The position numbers and the translations under genes are program-made. The notes under the pieces were generated by a model. The model was not told the DNA's origin. It saw nothing but the letters and a program-made list of their open reading frames with translations, and made no database searches. A stretch of 64,000 bases of DNA from Hyphomicrobium_A sp963724945 (GTDB taxonomy: Bacteria; Pseudomonadota; Alphaproteobacteria; Rhizobiales; Hyphomicrobiaceae), in assembly GCA_963724945.1 (NCBI GenBank), contig CAVRWL010000003.1, positions 1,550,001 to 1,614,000 on the forward strand, in the 5' to 3' direction. Positions 8,813-20,475 of the stretch are shown here, piece by piece (position 1 is the stretch's first letter; each line of letters begins with the position of its first letter).

Positions 8813-10222
8813 ATGAGCAATCCCACATGCGCCGATGACGTATTCACGAGCGAGGGGGCCGGCGAGCCCGAGGTCCCCATCTGGCTCGTGGAGAAAGGAA
8901 CGGTGCCGCGTGGCCTCGTGCAGGCGCAGAAAAGGTGGGTCGAGACGATACGATTCAAGGGGCAAGCCAAGCAGCAGGTGCTGCTGCCCGGTCCCGAGGG
9001 CCAGATCGCGGGTGTTCTCCTAGGCACGGGCGACGGCGCGGCGGGTGAGCCGAGCGGCCCCTCCGAGCTGCTGCTCGGCCAGCTCGCGCAGTCGTTGCCG
9101 GCCGGCTGCTATCGGCTGGAGCAAGCGCCCCCCGACCCGGCGCTCGCCGCGATCGCCTGGGGGCTCGGCGCCTATCGCTTTGCGCGTTACAAGAGCGCTG
9201 AGGACGGCGCGTGGCCGCAGCTGCGCATCCCGCAAGGCGCTGACCGCGAGGTGGTGCTCAACACCGTCGCGGCGGTCTGGCAGGGACGCGACCTGATCAA
9301 CACGCCGGCCTCCGACCTTGGCCCCGCCGAGCTCGCGGCAGCCGCGCGTGCGCTCGCCGATCGCTACGGCGCGCACCTCAGAGTCATCGAAGGGGATGGC
9401 CTGCTCGCCGGCAACTTTCCGCTGATCCATGCCGTCGGGCGCGCGAGCTCGCGCGCACCGTGCCTGATCGACATGAGCTGGGGCCGCGAAGATGCGCCAA
9501 AAGTGACGCTGGTGGGCAAGGGCATCTGCTTCGATACCGGCGGCCTCGACATCAAGCCAGCGAGCGGCATGCTCTTGATGAAGAAGGACATGGGCGGCGC
9601 GGCGGCAGCTCTTACGCTCGGCCGTATGATCATGGGCCGCAAGCTCGACGTGCGCCTGCGCATCCTTATCCCCGCCGCCGAGAACAGCGTCGCGGGCAAC
9701 GCCTTCCGTCCAGGCGACGTGTTGAAGTCGCGCGCGGGCAGCACGGTCGAGGTCGGCAACACAGATGCCGAAGGGCGTCTCGTGCTCGCCGATGCGATCG
9801 CGCTTGCCGACGAGGAGGCGCCCCAGAGCCTCTTCGTGTTTGCCACGCTCACCGGGGCGGCGCGGGTCGCGCTGGGCCCGGACGTGCCGCCGTTCTTCAC
9901 AGACGACGACGCGTTCGCGGCAAATCTCGTTGCGGCGGGGGCTGCCGTCGGGGACCCTGTCTGGCGTCTCCCCTTGTGGCCGGGGTACGAATCGAAGCTC
10001 GATAGCCAGGTGGCAGACATGAACAATATCTGGGATGCGCCGTTCGCCGGGGCGATCATGGCCGCGCTTTTCCTACGCCGCTTCGCCAAGCGCGCGCGCC
10101 GCTTCGCTCACTTCGATATATACGGGTGGAGGCCGTCGGCGGCGCCGCTTGGTCCGAGGGGCGGCGAGCCGCAGGCCGCGCGCGGCCTGTTCGCCGTACT
10201 GCAGAAGGAGTGCACACAATGA
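8813..10222 (+). CDS. leucyl aminopeptidase family (M17) metallopeptidase
   Basis: 469 residues. M17 aminopeptidases remove N-terminal residues from peptides in the cytosol using two metal ions. The catalytic core is complete: VGKGICFDTGGLDIKP, MKKDMGGAAA and the family signature NTDAEGRL (residues about 316-323). The N-terminal domain is divergent from E. coli PepA, as in the PepB-like/probable aminopeptidase group. ATG 8813 follows a modest ribosome site and removes an upstream extension that overlaps the GST gene antisense. Its stop overlaps the next start as ATGA, so the NlpC/P60 gene is translationally coupled. Confidence 0.9.
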   Translation: MSNPTCADDVFTSEGAGEPEVPIWLVEKGTVPRGLVQAQKRWVETIRFKGQAKQQVLLPGPEGQIAGVLLGTGDGAAGEPSGPSELLLGQLAQSLPAGCYRLEQAPPDPALAAIAWGLGAYRFARYKSAEDGAWPQLRIPQGADREVVLNTVAAVWQGRDLINTPASDLGPAELAAAARALADRYGAHLRVIEGDGLLAGNFPLIHAVGRASSRAPCLIDMSWGREDAPKVTLVGKGICFDTGGLDIKPASGMLLMKKDMGGAAAALTLGRMIMGRKLDVRLRILIPAAENSVAGNAFRPGDVLKSRAGSTVEVGNTDAEGRLVLADAIALADEEAPQSLFVFATLTGAARVALGPDVPPFFTDDDAFAANLVAAGAAVGDPVWRLPLWPGYESKLDSQVADMNNIWDAPFAGAIMAALFLRRFAKRARRFAHFDIYGWRPSAAPLGPRGGEPQAARGLFAVLQKECTQ

Positions 10223-11142
10223 GCGACACGACGGGCGGGGCCACGAAGTCGGCGCCGCCGGCGCGCGGCGGGGGTCCGCTCGACGCGCGTCGCAACGTCT
10301 TTCGCAACGACCTGGCGGCTAAGAGCCTCTATGGCAGGATCAGTGCGCCGCGCTACGTGCAGGGGATTGCGGCGCAGGTTGCGCGGGCTGCGGTGCCGCT
10401 GCGCTCAAAGCCGTCGCCGTCCAACGGCTTTGCGACGGAAGCCTTGTTCGGCGAGATCGTCACCGTCTACGAGGAGCGCGACGGCTGGGCGTGGGTGCAG
10501 CTCGCGCGCGACCGGTACGTCGGATACGTGCCCTTCGATACGCTGACGCAGGAGATCGTCGCGCCGACGCACCGCGTGCGCGCGCTCGGCACGTTCGTCT
10601 ATCCGGTTCCCGACATCAAGTCGCCGCCGCTCATGCACCTGAGCTTGAATGCCGAGGTCAGCGTCGTCGCTGCCGACGAGCGCTTCTGCTCGCTGCAACG
10701 CGGCGGCTTCATCGTCAGCCGCCACCTGATCGAGGCTGACCGGTACGCAAAGGACTTCGTGGAGATCGCCGAACGGTTCATCGGCACGCCGTACCTGTGG
10801 GGCGGCCGCACGCGGATCGGACTCGACTGCTCGGGTCTCGTGCAAGTCGCGCTGGAGGCGGCGGGCATTCCCGCCCCGCGCGATACCGACATGCAGCAGG
10901 ACGAGCTGGGCCAGAGCGTCGTGGTGAGCAACATCGCCGAGGGCCTGCGGCGCGGCGACCTCGTGTTCTGGAAAGGGCATGTCGGCATCATGGCCGACAG
11001 CGTGGCGCTCGTGCATGCAAACGCCCACCAGATGACGGTGACCGCAGAGACGCTGCCCGAGGCGGCGCTACGGATTGCCAAATCTGGCTCGGAGATACTC
11101 GCCGTCAAACGCTTGCCGGCTTTGTGCGCATCATCGGCTTAA
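10219..11142 (+). CDS. NlpC/P60 (C40) peptidase with SH3-like domains
   Basis: 307 residues. SH3-like domains (residues about 55-180; ERDGWAWVQLARDRYVGYVP) precede an NlpC/P60 cysteine peptidase with the active-site segment GLDCSGLVQVAL and the later catalytic histidine in GHVGIMADS. Such enzymes cut gamma-D-Glu-diamino-acid bonds in muropeptides. There is no signal peptide, so it probably acts on recycled muropeptides in the cytosol, in line with coupling to an aminopeptidase (ATGA overlap at 10219). This aminopeptidase/C40 pairing suggests joint turnover of cell-wall peptides. Confidence 0.9.
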   Translation: MSDTTGGATKSAPPARGGGPLDARRNVFRNDLAAKSLYGRISAPRYVQGIAAQVARAAVPLRSKPSPSNGFATEALFGEIVTVYEERDGWAWVQLARDRYVGYVPFDTLTQEIVAPTHRVRALGTFVYPVPDIKSPPLMHLSLNAEVSVVAADERFCSLQRGGFIVSRHLIEADRYAKDFVEIAERFIGTPYLWGGRTRIGLDCSGLVQVALEAAGIPAPRDTDMQQDELGQSVVVSNIAEGLRRGDLVFWKGHVGIMADSVALVHANAHQMTVTAETLPEAALRIAKSGSEILAVKRLPALCASSA

Positions 11143-11154
11143 GGCGCGTCGCCG

Positions 11155-11619
11155 CTAGCGTCGGTAGGGCAGAAAGCGGCGCTCGCGCAGCTCGGTGCCG
11201 TCGTCCTCGAGCGTCGGCATCCCGTGCACCTCGCCGCGCGCCTCGCGCCAGATGCCGCCGCCAGCGAGCGTGACGAGCGTTTCCACCGAGCGCTCGAGCC
11301 CCGTGAGCCGGCTGATCCATTGCCGCTGCACGATGTCCCCTCTGGCGATCGCCTCGACGAAGGGCAGGAAGAGATTGAACGATTCGATCGGCAGGCTCTC
11401 ATAGGTCTCCTCGCCGATCGCGAGATCGTAGCGCTGGTCGAAGTGGAAGATGAGCTCGAACGTGCAGGCGTGGGCAAGGTGCGGCGCCACCGCCATTTTC
11501 CAGTAGTTGCCGGTCTCGGTCTCCTCGATGCGTGCGGTATCGGCGACCGAAGGGGCCCAGTATTTCAGGACCGTGATCGTCGTCTGCAATTGGGAGCGAA
11601 AGACATCGTCGGGCAGCAT
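11155..11619 (-). CDS. conserved protein of unknown function
   Basis: 154 residues from ATG 11619; the frame continues upstream to a TTG at 11661. No signal peptide or membrane segment. The protein is acidic and compact, with landmarks VADTARIEETETGNYWKM, FHFDQRYDLAIGEETYE and VETLVTLAGGG. I recognise it only as a small protein of a type seen in Rhizobiales genomes and cannot assign a function. It converges with the NlpC/P60 gene (12 bases apart) and lies downstream of a GST gene on the same strand. Confidence 0.62.
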   Translation of the reverse strand: MLPDDVFRSQLQTTITVLKYWAPSVADTARIEETETGNYWKMAVAPHLAHACTFELIFHFDQRYDLAIGEETYESLPIESFNLFLPFVEAIARGDIVQRQWISRLTGLERSVETLVTLAGGGIWREARGEVHGMPTLEDDGTELRERRFLPYRR

Positions 11620-11696
11620 GGCGGCGCGATATGTGGTTGGAGTGGCGCCACGATGACGCAACGCGGGCGAGTTTCAAGCGGAATGTGGCGGTTTCC

Positions 11697-12332
11697 TCAG
11701 CTTGCGCGCGAGGCTGCCAGCTCCTGGTCTTTCGCGAGCTGCCGTTGCATCGCCGGGCGGGCGCTCAAGCGCGCGACGTAGGCTGCGAACTCAGGCAATT
11801 CCGGGAGCAGCTTGAACAGTAGTCCCCAGCGGATGGTGGCGCCGATCACGACGTCCGCCGCCGTGAATTGCTCCCCGAGCAGGTACGGCCCGTCGGCGAG
11901 GGCTCTTTGCAGCACACCCATCACCGTATCGTAATCGGCCCATCCCGCCATCGCTCGCGGCGCGGCCTGGCGCCCGAGCGCCTTGTCGATCATCGCCGGC
12001 TCGATGCAGCCCGGTCCGTAGAACAGCCACTTGAGATAGGGCCCGCGGCGCTTATCCCCGATCGGCGGGGCGAGCCCGGCCTCGGGGTAGGCGTCGGCCA
12101 GATAGCAGCAGATCGCCGCGACCTCGGTGATGACGACGCCATCGTCGCTGAGAGCCGGCACCTTGCCCATCGGATTGATCGCGAGATAGGACGCCTTGGT
12201 CTGGTCGCCAGCCTTCAAGTCCAACAGCTCGATCTCGTAAGGCTCGCCGATCTCCTCGAGCATCCAGCGCACGACGGAAGAGCGCGAGGGCGCTCCATGG
12301 TAGAGCTTGAGCCTGGGTCTTGCATCCGCCAT
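11697..12332 (-). CDS. glutathione S-transferase
   Basis: 211 residues with the complete two-domain GST architecture. The N-terminus LKLYHGAPSRSSVVRWMLEE carries the catalytic-serine-type start, NPMGKVPALSDDGVVITEVAAI is the cis-Pro and Glu-Ser glutathione site, and the C-terminal helical domain includes QFTAADVVIGATIRWG. It may act in detoxification, but the substrate is unknown. ATG 12332 (MADARPR) is preferred over an upstream in-frame TTG. It lies 29 bases downstream of the yejF stop on the same strand, so it may be read through from the yej operon. Confidence 0.9.
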   Translation of the reverse strand: MADARPRLKLYHGAPSRSSVVRWMLEEIGEPYEIELLDLKAGDQTKASYLAINPMGKVPALSDDGVVITEVAAICCYLADAYPEAGLAPPIGDKRRGPYLKWLFYGPGCIEPAMIDKALGRQAAPRAMAGWADYDTVMGVLQRALADGPYLLGEQFTAADVVIGATIRWGLLFKLLPELPEFAAYVARLSARPAMQRQLAKDQELAASRAS

Positions 12333-12361
12333 GACAAATTCCAAACTGGGTACGCTTGTTC

Positions 12362-14035
<1,674 letters not shown>

Positions 14036-15294
14036 CGGGCTGCGGCTCGGCCGGCGTACCGCCTTCGGAGCGGAACGTCTTGCGGGGATCGAAAGCGTCG
14101 CGCACCGCCTCGCCGATGAAAATAAGCAAGGACAGCATGATGGCGACGGTGAAGAAGCCGGAGAGGCCGAGCCACGGCGCTTCCAGATGACGCTTGCCTT
14201 GCAGCAGGAGCTCGCCCAGCGACGGCGAGCCCGGCGGTAGTCCGAGCCCGAGGAAATCGAGCGCGGTCAGAGCCGCGATCGAGCCCGACATCAGGAAGGG
14301 CAGGAACGTCAGCGTCGCCACCATCGCGTTCGGCAGCATGTGCTTGCGCATGATCTTGACGTGCGTGAGCCCGAGCGCGCGCGCGGCGTTGATGTACTCG
14401 AAGTTGCGCGCGCGCAGGAACTCTGCCCGCACCACGCCGACGAGGTTGACCCAGTGGAACAAGAGAAGCGTGCCGAGCAGCGTCCAGAAGCCCGGCACCA
14501 GCACCGAGGAGATGATGATCAGCACGAACAGAGAGGGGATCGACGACCAGACCTCGAGGAAGCGCTGGAAGATGAGATCGGTGCGCCCGCCGAAATAGCC
14601 CTGCACCGCGCCGGCGGCGACGCCGAGCCCCGAGGAGAGGATGGTCAACAGCAGGCCGAACAGCACCGAGATGCGAAAGCCGTAGAGGACGCGCGCGACG
14701 ACGTCGCGGCCCTGGCTGTCGAGGCCGAGCCAGTTGCGGTTGCCGATCGCCTCGTAGCGGGCGATCTGCGCCGCGGGCGCCTTGCACAGGGGTGCGCTCG
14801 AGGCCCACGGCGGCGGCGCCGGATAGCCGAGGCACAGCCCTTCGAGGCCTTTGCGACCGGGGTAGTCCTTGTTGATCGTGTCGTAGGAGTACCCGATCGG
14901 CGGCCAAAGCGCCCAGCCGTGGTCCTCGATCTCCTTGAGATTGACCGGGTCCTTGTAGTCGGTGATCGCGAGGAAGCCGCCGAACTTCGATTCCGGGTAG
15001 TCGACGAAAACGGGAAAGAGGATCTCGCCCTTGTAGCTCATCACGATCGGGCGATCGTTGGCGAGGAATTCGGCGAAGAGTGACACGACAAAGAGCACAG
15101 CGAAGGCGATGAGGCTCCAGTAGCCGCGCTTGTTGGCCTTGAAGTTTGCCCAGCGGCGCTTGTTCAGCGGGCTCAAGTCGAAGCGGAGCAGGCCCCTACG
15201 CCGCTCCAGCCATGGCGGCGGCAGGCCTCCCTCCTCCTCGGGCGGCGGCTGCGACTGCGGCAGCGGCGTCTCGAGCGCGCGGATGTCCACCCCT

Positions 15295-16413
15295 TCAGAC
15301 CTCCCTGCTCTCGAAATCGATGCGCGGATCGACGAGGGTGTAGACGAAATCGGAGATGAGGTTCACCACGAGGCCCATGAGCGAGAAGATCCACAAGGTG
15401 GCGAACACCACGGGATAGTCGCGCTTCTCGATCGATTCGAAGGACAGCAGGCCGAGCCCGTCGAGCGAGAAGATGGTCTCGATCAGCAGCGCTCCGGCGA
15501 AGAAGGCTGAGATGAAGGCGCTGGGGAAGCTCGCTATGACGAGCAGCATCGCGTTGCGGAACACGTGCCCATAGAGCACCTGGCGCTCATTCAAGCCCTT
15601 GGCGCGCGCCGTGATCACGTACTGCTTGCGGATCTCCTCGAGGAAGGAGTTCTTCGTCAGAAACGCCATGGTCGTGAACGAGGTGACCGCCATGGCGATC
15701 ATGGGCAGCGTCAGATGCCAGAAGTAGTCGCCGATCTTGCCGAGAAGCGACAGCTGATCCCAGTTGTCGGAGGTGAGGCCGCGCGAGGGAAACCACTGAA
15801 AGAAGGATGAGCCGGCAAAGAGGATCAACAGCAGCACGGCGAACAGGAACCCGGGGATGGCGTAGCCGACCACGAGCACCGCGCTCGACCAGGCGTCGAA
15901 CGCCTCCCCGTCGCGCACGGCCTTGCGGATGCCGAGCGGGATCGAGATCAGGTAGGTGAGAAGCGTCATCCACAACCCGAGCGAGATGGAGACCGGTAGC
16001 TTCTCCTTGATGAGCTGCAAGACGGAGACGTCGCGGAAGTAGCTCTTGCCGAAGTTGAAGGTCAGATAGTTCTTCATCATGAGGAAGAAGCGCACGTACG
16101 CCGGCTTGTCGAAGCCGAACTGCTTCTCGAGGCTCTTGATGAATTCCGGATCGAGCCCTTGCGCGCCGCGGTATTTCGAGGTGATGGCGTCGGCGGCGCC
16201 CTGACCCATCTGCGACTGCGCGCCACCCGTCAGCGACTCTCCGCCGCCGCCGCCGATGCGGCTGACGATCGAGCTGTCGTGGCCGGTCAGCTGGGCGATG
16301 ATGCGCTCGACAGGGCCGCCGGGCGCGAACTGGATGATTGTGAAGCTAATGAGCATGATCCCGAACAGCGTCGGGATGATGAGCAACAGACGCTTCAGGA
16401 GATAGGCGAGCAT
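15295..16413 (-). CDS. yejB: peptide ABC transporter permease YejB
   Basis: 372 residues, inner-membrane permease of the Yej/Dpp family. The start MLAYLLKRLLLIIPTLFGIM is the first membrane segment, followed by FAPGGPVERII typical of this group. There is a periplasmic insert with GGGGGESLTGG, and the permease core contains the EAA loop (ITARAKGLNERQVLYGHVFRNA). ATG 16413 starts 11 bases after the stop of the upstream solute-binding-protein gene, consistent with one operon. Confidence 0.93.
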   Translation of the reverse strand: MLAYLLKRLLLIIPTLFGIMLISFTIIQFAPGGPVERIIAQLTGHDSSIVSRIGGGGGESLTGGAQSQMGQGAADAITSKYRGAQGLDPEFIKSLEKQFGFDKPAYVRFFLMMKNYLTFNFGKSYFRDVSVLQLIKEKLPVSISLGLWMTLLTYLISIPLGIRKAVRDGEAFDAWSSAVLVVGYAIPGFLFAVLLLILFAGSSFFQWFPSRGLTSDNWDQLSLLGKIGDYFWHLTLPMIAMAVTSFTTMAFLTKNSFLEEIRKQYVITARAKGLNERQVLYGHVFRNAMLLVIASFPSAFISAFFAGALLIETIFSLDGLGLLSFESIEKRDYPVVFATLWIFSLMGLVVNLISDFVYTLVDPRIDFESREV

Positions 16414-16424
16414 CGGCGGGGTTC

Positions 16425-18248
16425 TCAGCTCTTCTTCAGTTTGGCAGCTTTTTCGCTATCGTACCACCAGGTGTCGATCACACCGGGATCGTACTTGGGC
16501 TTAATCGCGGGCCGGGAGAACTTGTCCCAGAACGCGAGATTGTGCGAGGCCTTGTACCAGTGCGGCACCCAGTAATGACCGGCGCGCAGCACGCGGTCGA
16601 TGGCGCGCGTCGCCGTCACCAGCTCAGGCCGCGAGCGCGCTTGTATCACTTTGTCGATGAGCGCGTCGATGACGGGATCCTTGATGCCGGCCAGATTGAA
16701 GCTGCCGTCCATGGCGGCTGCGGCAGAGCCCCAATAGCTTTTGAGCTCCACCCCGGGGGTGAGGCGCAGCGAATAGCGCTCGATCGACACGTCGAAATCG
16801 AATGACTTCATGCGCCGCTCGTATTGCGCGGGATCGACGTTGCGCAGGGTGGCGTTGACGCCGATGCGCTTCAGGTTGTCGATATAAGGCAGGATGATGC
16901 GCTCAAAGCCCGACTCGAAGTTGAGGATCTCCATGTTGAGCACCTTGCCGCCGTCGCCGTAGCCGGCGGCGGTCAGCAGCTCTTTGGCGCGGCGCAGGTT
17001 GTCGCGATTGCGTCCCGATCCGTCCGTCACCGGGGGCGAGTAGGGCTCGCCGAATACCTCCGGCGGCAGCTGGTTGCGATAGGGCTCCAACAGCTTCAAC
17101 TCCTCCGAGCTCGGCGGCCCGGACGCCTTCATGTCGGAGTTCTCAAAGAAGCTCTGAGTGCGCTTATATTGTTGGAAGAACAGCGTCTTGTTCGACCACT
17201 CGAAGTCGAACGCGAGATCGAGCGCCTCGCGCACGCGCTTGTCCTGGAACTGCGGGCGCCGGGTATTGATGAAGAAGCCTTGCGCGCCCGAGGGGCGATC
17301 GTCGGGGAGCACCAGCCGGATGAGCCGGCCCTCCTTGACCGCGGGGATGTCGTAGCCTGTCGCCCAGTCAAGCGACGTGAACTCCTCGCGCAGGTCGAAG
17401 ATTCCGGCCTTGAGGCCTTCGAGCTCGAGCGTGCGGTCGCGATAGTACTCGTAGCGCAGCTCGTCGAAATTGAAGCGCCCGCGGTTGACCGGCAAATCCT
17501 TTCCCCAATAGTCGGGGCGGCGCTTGAAAGTGACGTAGGTGCCGGGCTTGAAGTCGGCGATCTTGTAGGGGCCGGAGCCGAGTGGGGGCTCGAGCGAGGT
17601 CTCCGCGAAAGGATGCGCCGTGTAATAGGCTTTCGACAGGACGGGAAGCTCGGCGACGACGAGGGGCAGATCGCGCGTCAGCTCGCCCTGGAATTGATAG
17701 CGCACGGTATGCGCATCGAGCGCCTCGGCTTTCACCACGTCGCGCAACGCCAGCGCATACTCGGGCTTTCCCTTCTCCTTCAAGGCGGTGAACGAGAAGA
17801 CGACGTCGTCGGCGGTAACCGGCGAGCCGTCGGCGAACTTCGCCTCAGGGCGCATGTGGAAGGTGACTGACTTCTTGTCGCGCGCCACCTCGGCGCTGTC
17901 GGCGATGAGGCCATAGACGGCATCGGGCTCGTCCATGGCACGCGTCATCAGGCTGTCGAACAGGTACTCGAGGCCCTGAGCGGCGTCGCCCTTGAGGATG
18001 AAGTTGTTGAAGCTGTCGAAGGTGATGCGACCGGCGGTGCCGATCATCGACAGCCGACCGCCTTTGGGCGCATCGGGGTTCACGTAGTCGAAGTGCTGAA
18101 AGTCGGGCGGGTACTTCAGGTCGCCGAAGGCGGAGAGGCCGTGGCGCGGCTCGGCACCCGCTGCCGTTGCCAGGAGAAGCGCGGCAGAAGCGAGCACACC
18201 GGCCCATACGGCCGCGCCACCGCGACTGCCTCGGCCGACCGCCCTCAT
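16425..18248 (-). CDS. yejA: YejA-like extracellular solute-binding protein (family 5), copy 1
   Basis: 607 residues. The Sec signal peptide (MRAVGRGSRGG... with cleavage near AAGA-EPRHG) is followed by a full SBP family 5 domain: YPPDFQHFDYVNPDAPKGG at the mature N-terminus, LSKAYYTAHPFAETSLEP, and a C-terminus with HYWVPHWYKASHNLAFWD. It captures oligopeptides in the periplasm for YejBEF. ATG 18248 overlaps the restored stop of copy 2 as ATGA, so the two are coupled. The longer upstream frame is antisense-free read-through of copy 2's 3' end and should not be used. Confidence 0.92.
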   Translation of the reverse strand: MRAVGRGSRGGAAVWAGVLASAALLLATAAGAEPRHGLSAFGDLKYPPDFQHFDYVNPDAPKGGRLSMIGTAGRITFDSFNNFILKGDAAQGLEYLFDSLMTRAMDEPDAVYGLIADSAEVARDKKSVTFHMRPEAKFADGSPVTADDVVFSFTALKEKGKPEYALALRDVVKAEALDAHTVRYQFQGELTRDLPLVVAELPVLSKAYYTAHPFAETSLEPPLGSGPYKIADFKPGTYVTFKRRPDYWGKDLPVNRGRFNFDELRYEYYRDRTLELEGLKAGIFDLREEFTSLDWATGYDIPAVKEGRLIRLVLPDDRPSGAQGFFINTRRPQFQDKRVREALDLAFDFEWSNKTLFFQQYKRTQSFFENSDMKASGPPSSEELKLLEPYRNQLPPEVFGEPYSPPVTDGSGRNRDNLRRAKELLTAAGYGDGGKVLNMEILNFESGFERIILPYIDNLKRIGVNATLRNVDPAQYERRMKSFDFDVSIERYSLRLTPGVELKSYWGSAAAAMDGSFNLAGIKDPVIDALIDKVIQARSRPELVTATRAIDRVLRAGHYWVPHWYKASHNLAFWDKFSRPAIKPKYDPGVIDTWWYDSEKAAKLKKS

Positions 18249-20267
18249 TGGCCTCGTTCGGCGGCGAGCGCCTTTTGCTTCTCGGGATCGATCCACCACA
18301 CCTGCATCAGCGCGGCGCTGCGCGAAGGCAGCGTCGCCGGTCGCCCGAAGATGTCCCAATAGGCGAGGCGCTCGAAGGGATAGTGCCACTGCGGAACGAC
18401 GTAATAGTTCCATAATAGAACGCGGTCGAGCGCGTGGGTCGCAGCGACGAGCTCATCGCGAACTCTTGGCGAACACCACCTTGTCGATCAGCTTGTCGAC
18501 GGCGGGGTTCTTGATGCCGGCCGTGTTGGTCGAGCCGTCCTTGTCGGCGGAGGCCGACCCCCAGAAGTCGCGCTGCTCGTTGCCGGGCGATTCGGACTGG
18601 GCGAAGTTGTCGACGATGATGTCGTAGTCGTGCGCGTCCGTGCGCCGCTTGTACTGCGCGCTGTCGACGACGCGGACGCTCGCTTTGATGCCGAGCTTCT
18701 GCAAATCCTGCACGTACGGCACGACGATGCGCTCGAACTCGGGCGAATCGATGAGGAACTCGGCGTCGAGCGTCTCGCCTTGAGCGTTGCGCAAGACGTT
18801 CTCCGTGGGCGCCGAGGAGAGCCCGACGGTGCGCAGGATGCCGCAGAAGAAGCCGCACTTGTCATCGGCGGCGGCCTGCTCCTTGAGCGTCCAGCCGGCG
18901 TCCGCCAGGAGCTTGGAGGCCTCGCGCAAGTGGTCGCGGAAGTCCTCCGGCGTTTTGTTGACGGGGTTCTTCCATTCGGTGGTGAACACCTCCGGCGGCA
19001 CCTCGTCCTTGACCTCGTTCAAGATCTCCAGCTCGCGTCCCTGCGGCAGGCCCTTGGAGGCGAGCTCGGAATTGTCGAAGTAGCTCTTCACGCGCACATA
19101 GAGGTTATAGAACAGCTTCTTATTGGCCTCCTCGAAGTTGAAGGCGAGGTTGAAGGCCTTGCGCACGCGCACATCCTTGAACTGCTCGCGCCGCTGGTTG
19201 AACACGAAGGCCTGCATGGGCGCGACGCGCTTGACCGGCAGCGCCTCCTTCTTGACCCAGCCCTTCTTAACGGCGTCGAAGTCGTAGGCGGTGGCCCACC
19301 GGCTCGCCGAAATCTCGTTCCAGTAGTCGAGCTTGCCGGACTTGAACTCTTCGAACGCCGGGGTGCGGTCGAGGAAATAGGTGAGCTTGATCTCGTCGAA
19401 GTTCCATTGCCCTTTGGCGACGGGCAGATCCTTCGCCCAATAGTCCTTGACGCGCTCATACGTGATGGAGCGGCCGGGATCGAAGCTCTTGACGCGGTAG
19501 GCGCCGGAGCCGACCGGAATCTCCATGGAGCTCTTGGTCATATCGCGCGGCTTGCCGTCGGCATCCTTGCCCTGCCAGAATTTCTTCGGGACGACGCTAA
19601 GCTGGCCGATGATCTGCGGCAGCTCGCGGTTGCCCTTCACGTCGAAGGTGAAGGTCACCTCGTGATCGCCGGTCTTCTCCGCCTTGACCACGTTCTTGTA
19701 GTAGAACGCCGTGCGCGGATGCGCCTTCTTCTCCTGCTCGAAGGAGAAGATCACGTCCTCGGGCGTGATCGGAGAGCCGTCCTGGAAGCGCGCTTTGGGA
19801 TTGATGCCGAACGTCGCCGAGGAATAGTCCGGCGGGAAGGAGATCCATTCGGCGATGAGCCCGTACTCGGCGGAGGCTTCATCGGGGCTCGAGGCCATCA
19901 GCGAGTTGTAGGCGAGCATGAGACCGCCGGCCGGATCGCCCCTCATGGAAAATGGGTTGAGGCTGTCGAACGAGCCATCGACGAAGCCGTGCAGCGTGCC
20001 ACCCTTGGGCGCATTCGGGTTGACCCAATCGAAGTGATCGAAGCCGGGACCGTACTTGGGCTCGCCAACGAGCGAGAGTGCGTAGTGCCGCGTGGGGGCC
20101 GCGGCGGGAGCCGCTGCGGCGTTGGTAGCAGGCTGCGTGGCCTCCGCGCGCGCAGACGCGGCAAGACCGGTCATGCCCAGGCAAGCCAGGGCCAGGCACG
20201 CCAGGGCCGCGGCGAGCAACGGGGAAACGTCGAGACGCCAAGTCACCGGCTTACTGTCCTTCCTCAT
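18245..20267 (-). CDS. yejA: YejA-like extracellular solute-binding protein (family 5), copy 2, frameshifted near the 3' end
   Basis: Begins at ATG 20267 with a signal peptide (LAAALACLALACLGMTGLAA...SARA) and a family 5 SBP domain (PGFDHFDWVNPNAPKGG; YEEFKSGKLDYW-type segment). The uninterrupted frame stops at 18453 after VVFAKSSR. Removing one base near 18463 continues the protein for about 70 residues (RDELVAATHALDRVL, then WNYYVVPQWHYPFERLAYWD) to a stop at 18245, which overlaps the ATG of the next gene as ATGA. The conserved C-terminus and restored overlap argue for a one-base insertion in the sequence, or a very recent mutation. It is the first gene of the yej operon. Confidence 0.88.
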
Positions 20268-20339
20268 CACGAGCTGCCGCATTGGGCCGTAACATCACGA
20301 GCCGCAACATCGCGAGCTATCGCAATTACGAGCTGTCGT
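20266..20339. repeat. four imperfect 15-base repeats upstream of yejA
   Basis: Units begin at 20266, 20294, 20309 and 20325 and share the pattern AT(C/T)(A/G)CGAG(C)-x-CGC. The first covers the start codon of the yejA copy 2 gene. The arrangement directly 5' of the operon suggests either slippage or an operator array; no binding protein can be named. Confidence 0.5.
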
Positions 20340-20410
20340 ACGCACAACCTGTGCCACGCATGCTATGCCACGCCTTGGCCCGCGGCGGACAGGGCATGGC
20401 ATCAATCCTC

Positions 20411-20447
20411 GTAAACTCGCAAAATTGCAGGGCGTCCGCGAGTTAAC
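20411..20447 (-). terminator. inverted repeat downstream of the cytochrome c gene
   Basis: GTAAACTCGC (20411-20420) and GCGAGTTAAC (20438-20447) pair with one mismatch around a 17-base loop, 29 bases after the cytochrome c stop on the minus strand. No clear T-tract follows, so termination is only a guess; it could also be a regulator site for the yej operon. Confidence 0.35.
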
Positions 20448-20475
20448 TTGCTGTCATTTAGGGTGGTGCGGCGCG

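Noticed and set aside
20266..20339. CRISPR array from the four short repeats
   Set aside because: Repeats are only 15 bases and imperfect, spacing is 0 to 13 bases, and no cas gene is near.
18630..20414. 594-codon open frame on the plus strand opposite yejA
   Set aside because: Antisense shadow of a clear solute-binding protein; Leu/Val/Gly-rich without any domain pattern.
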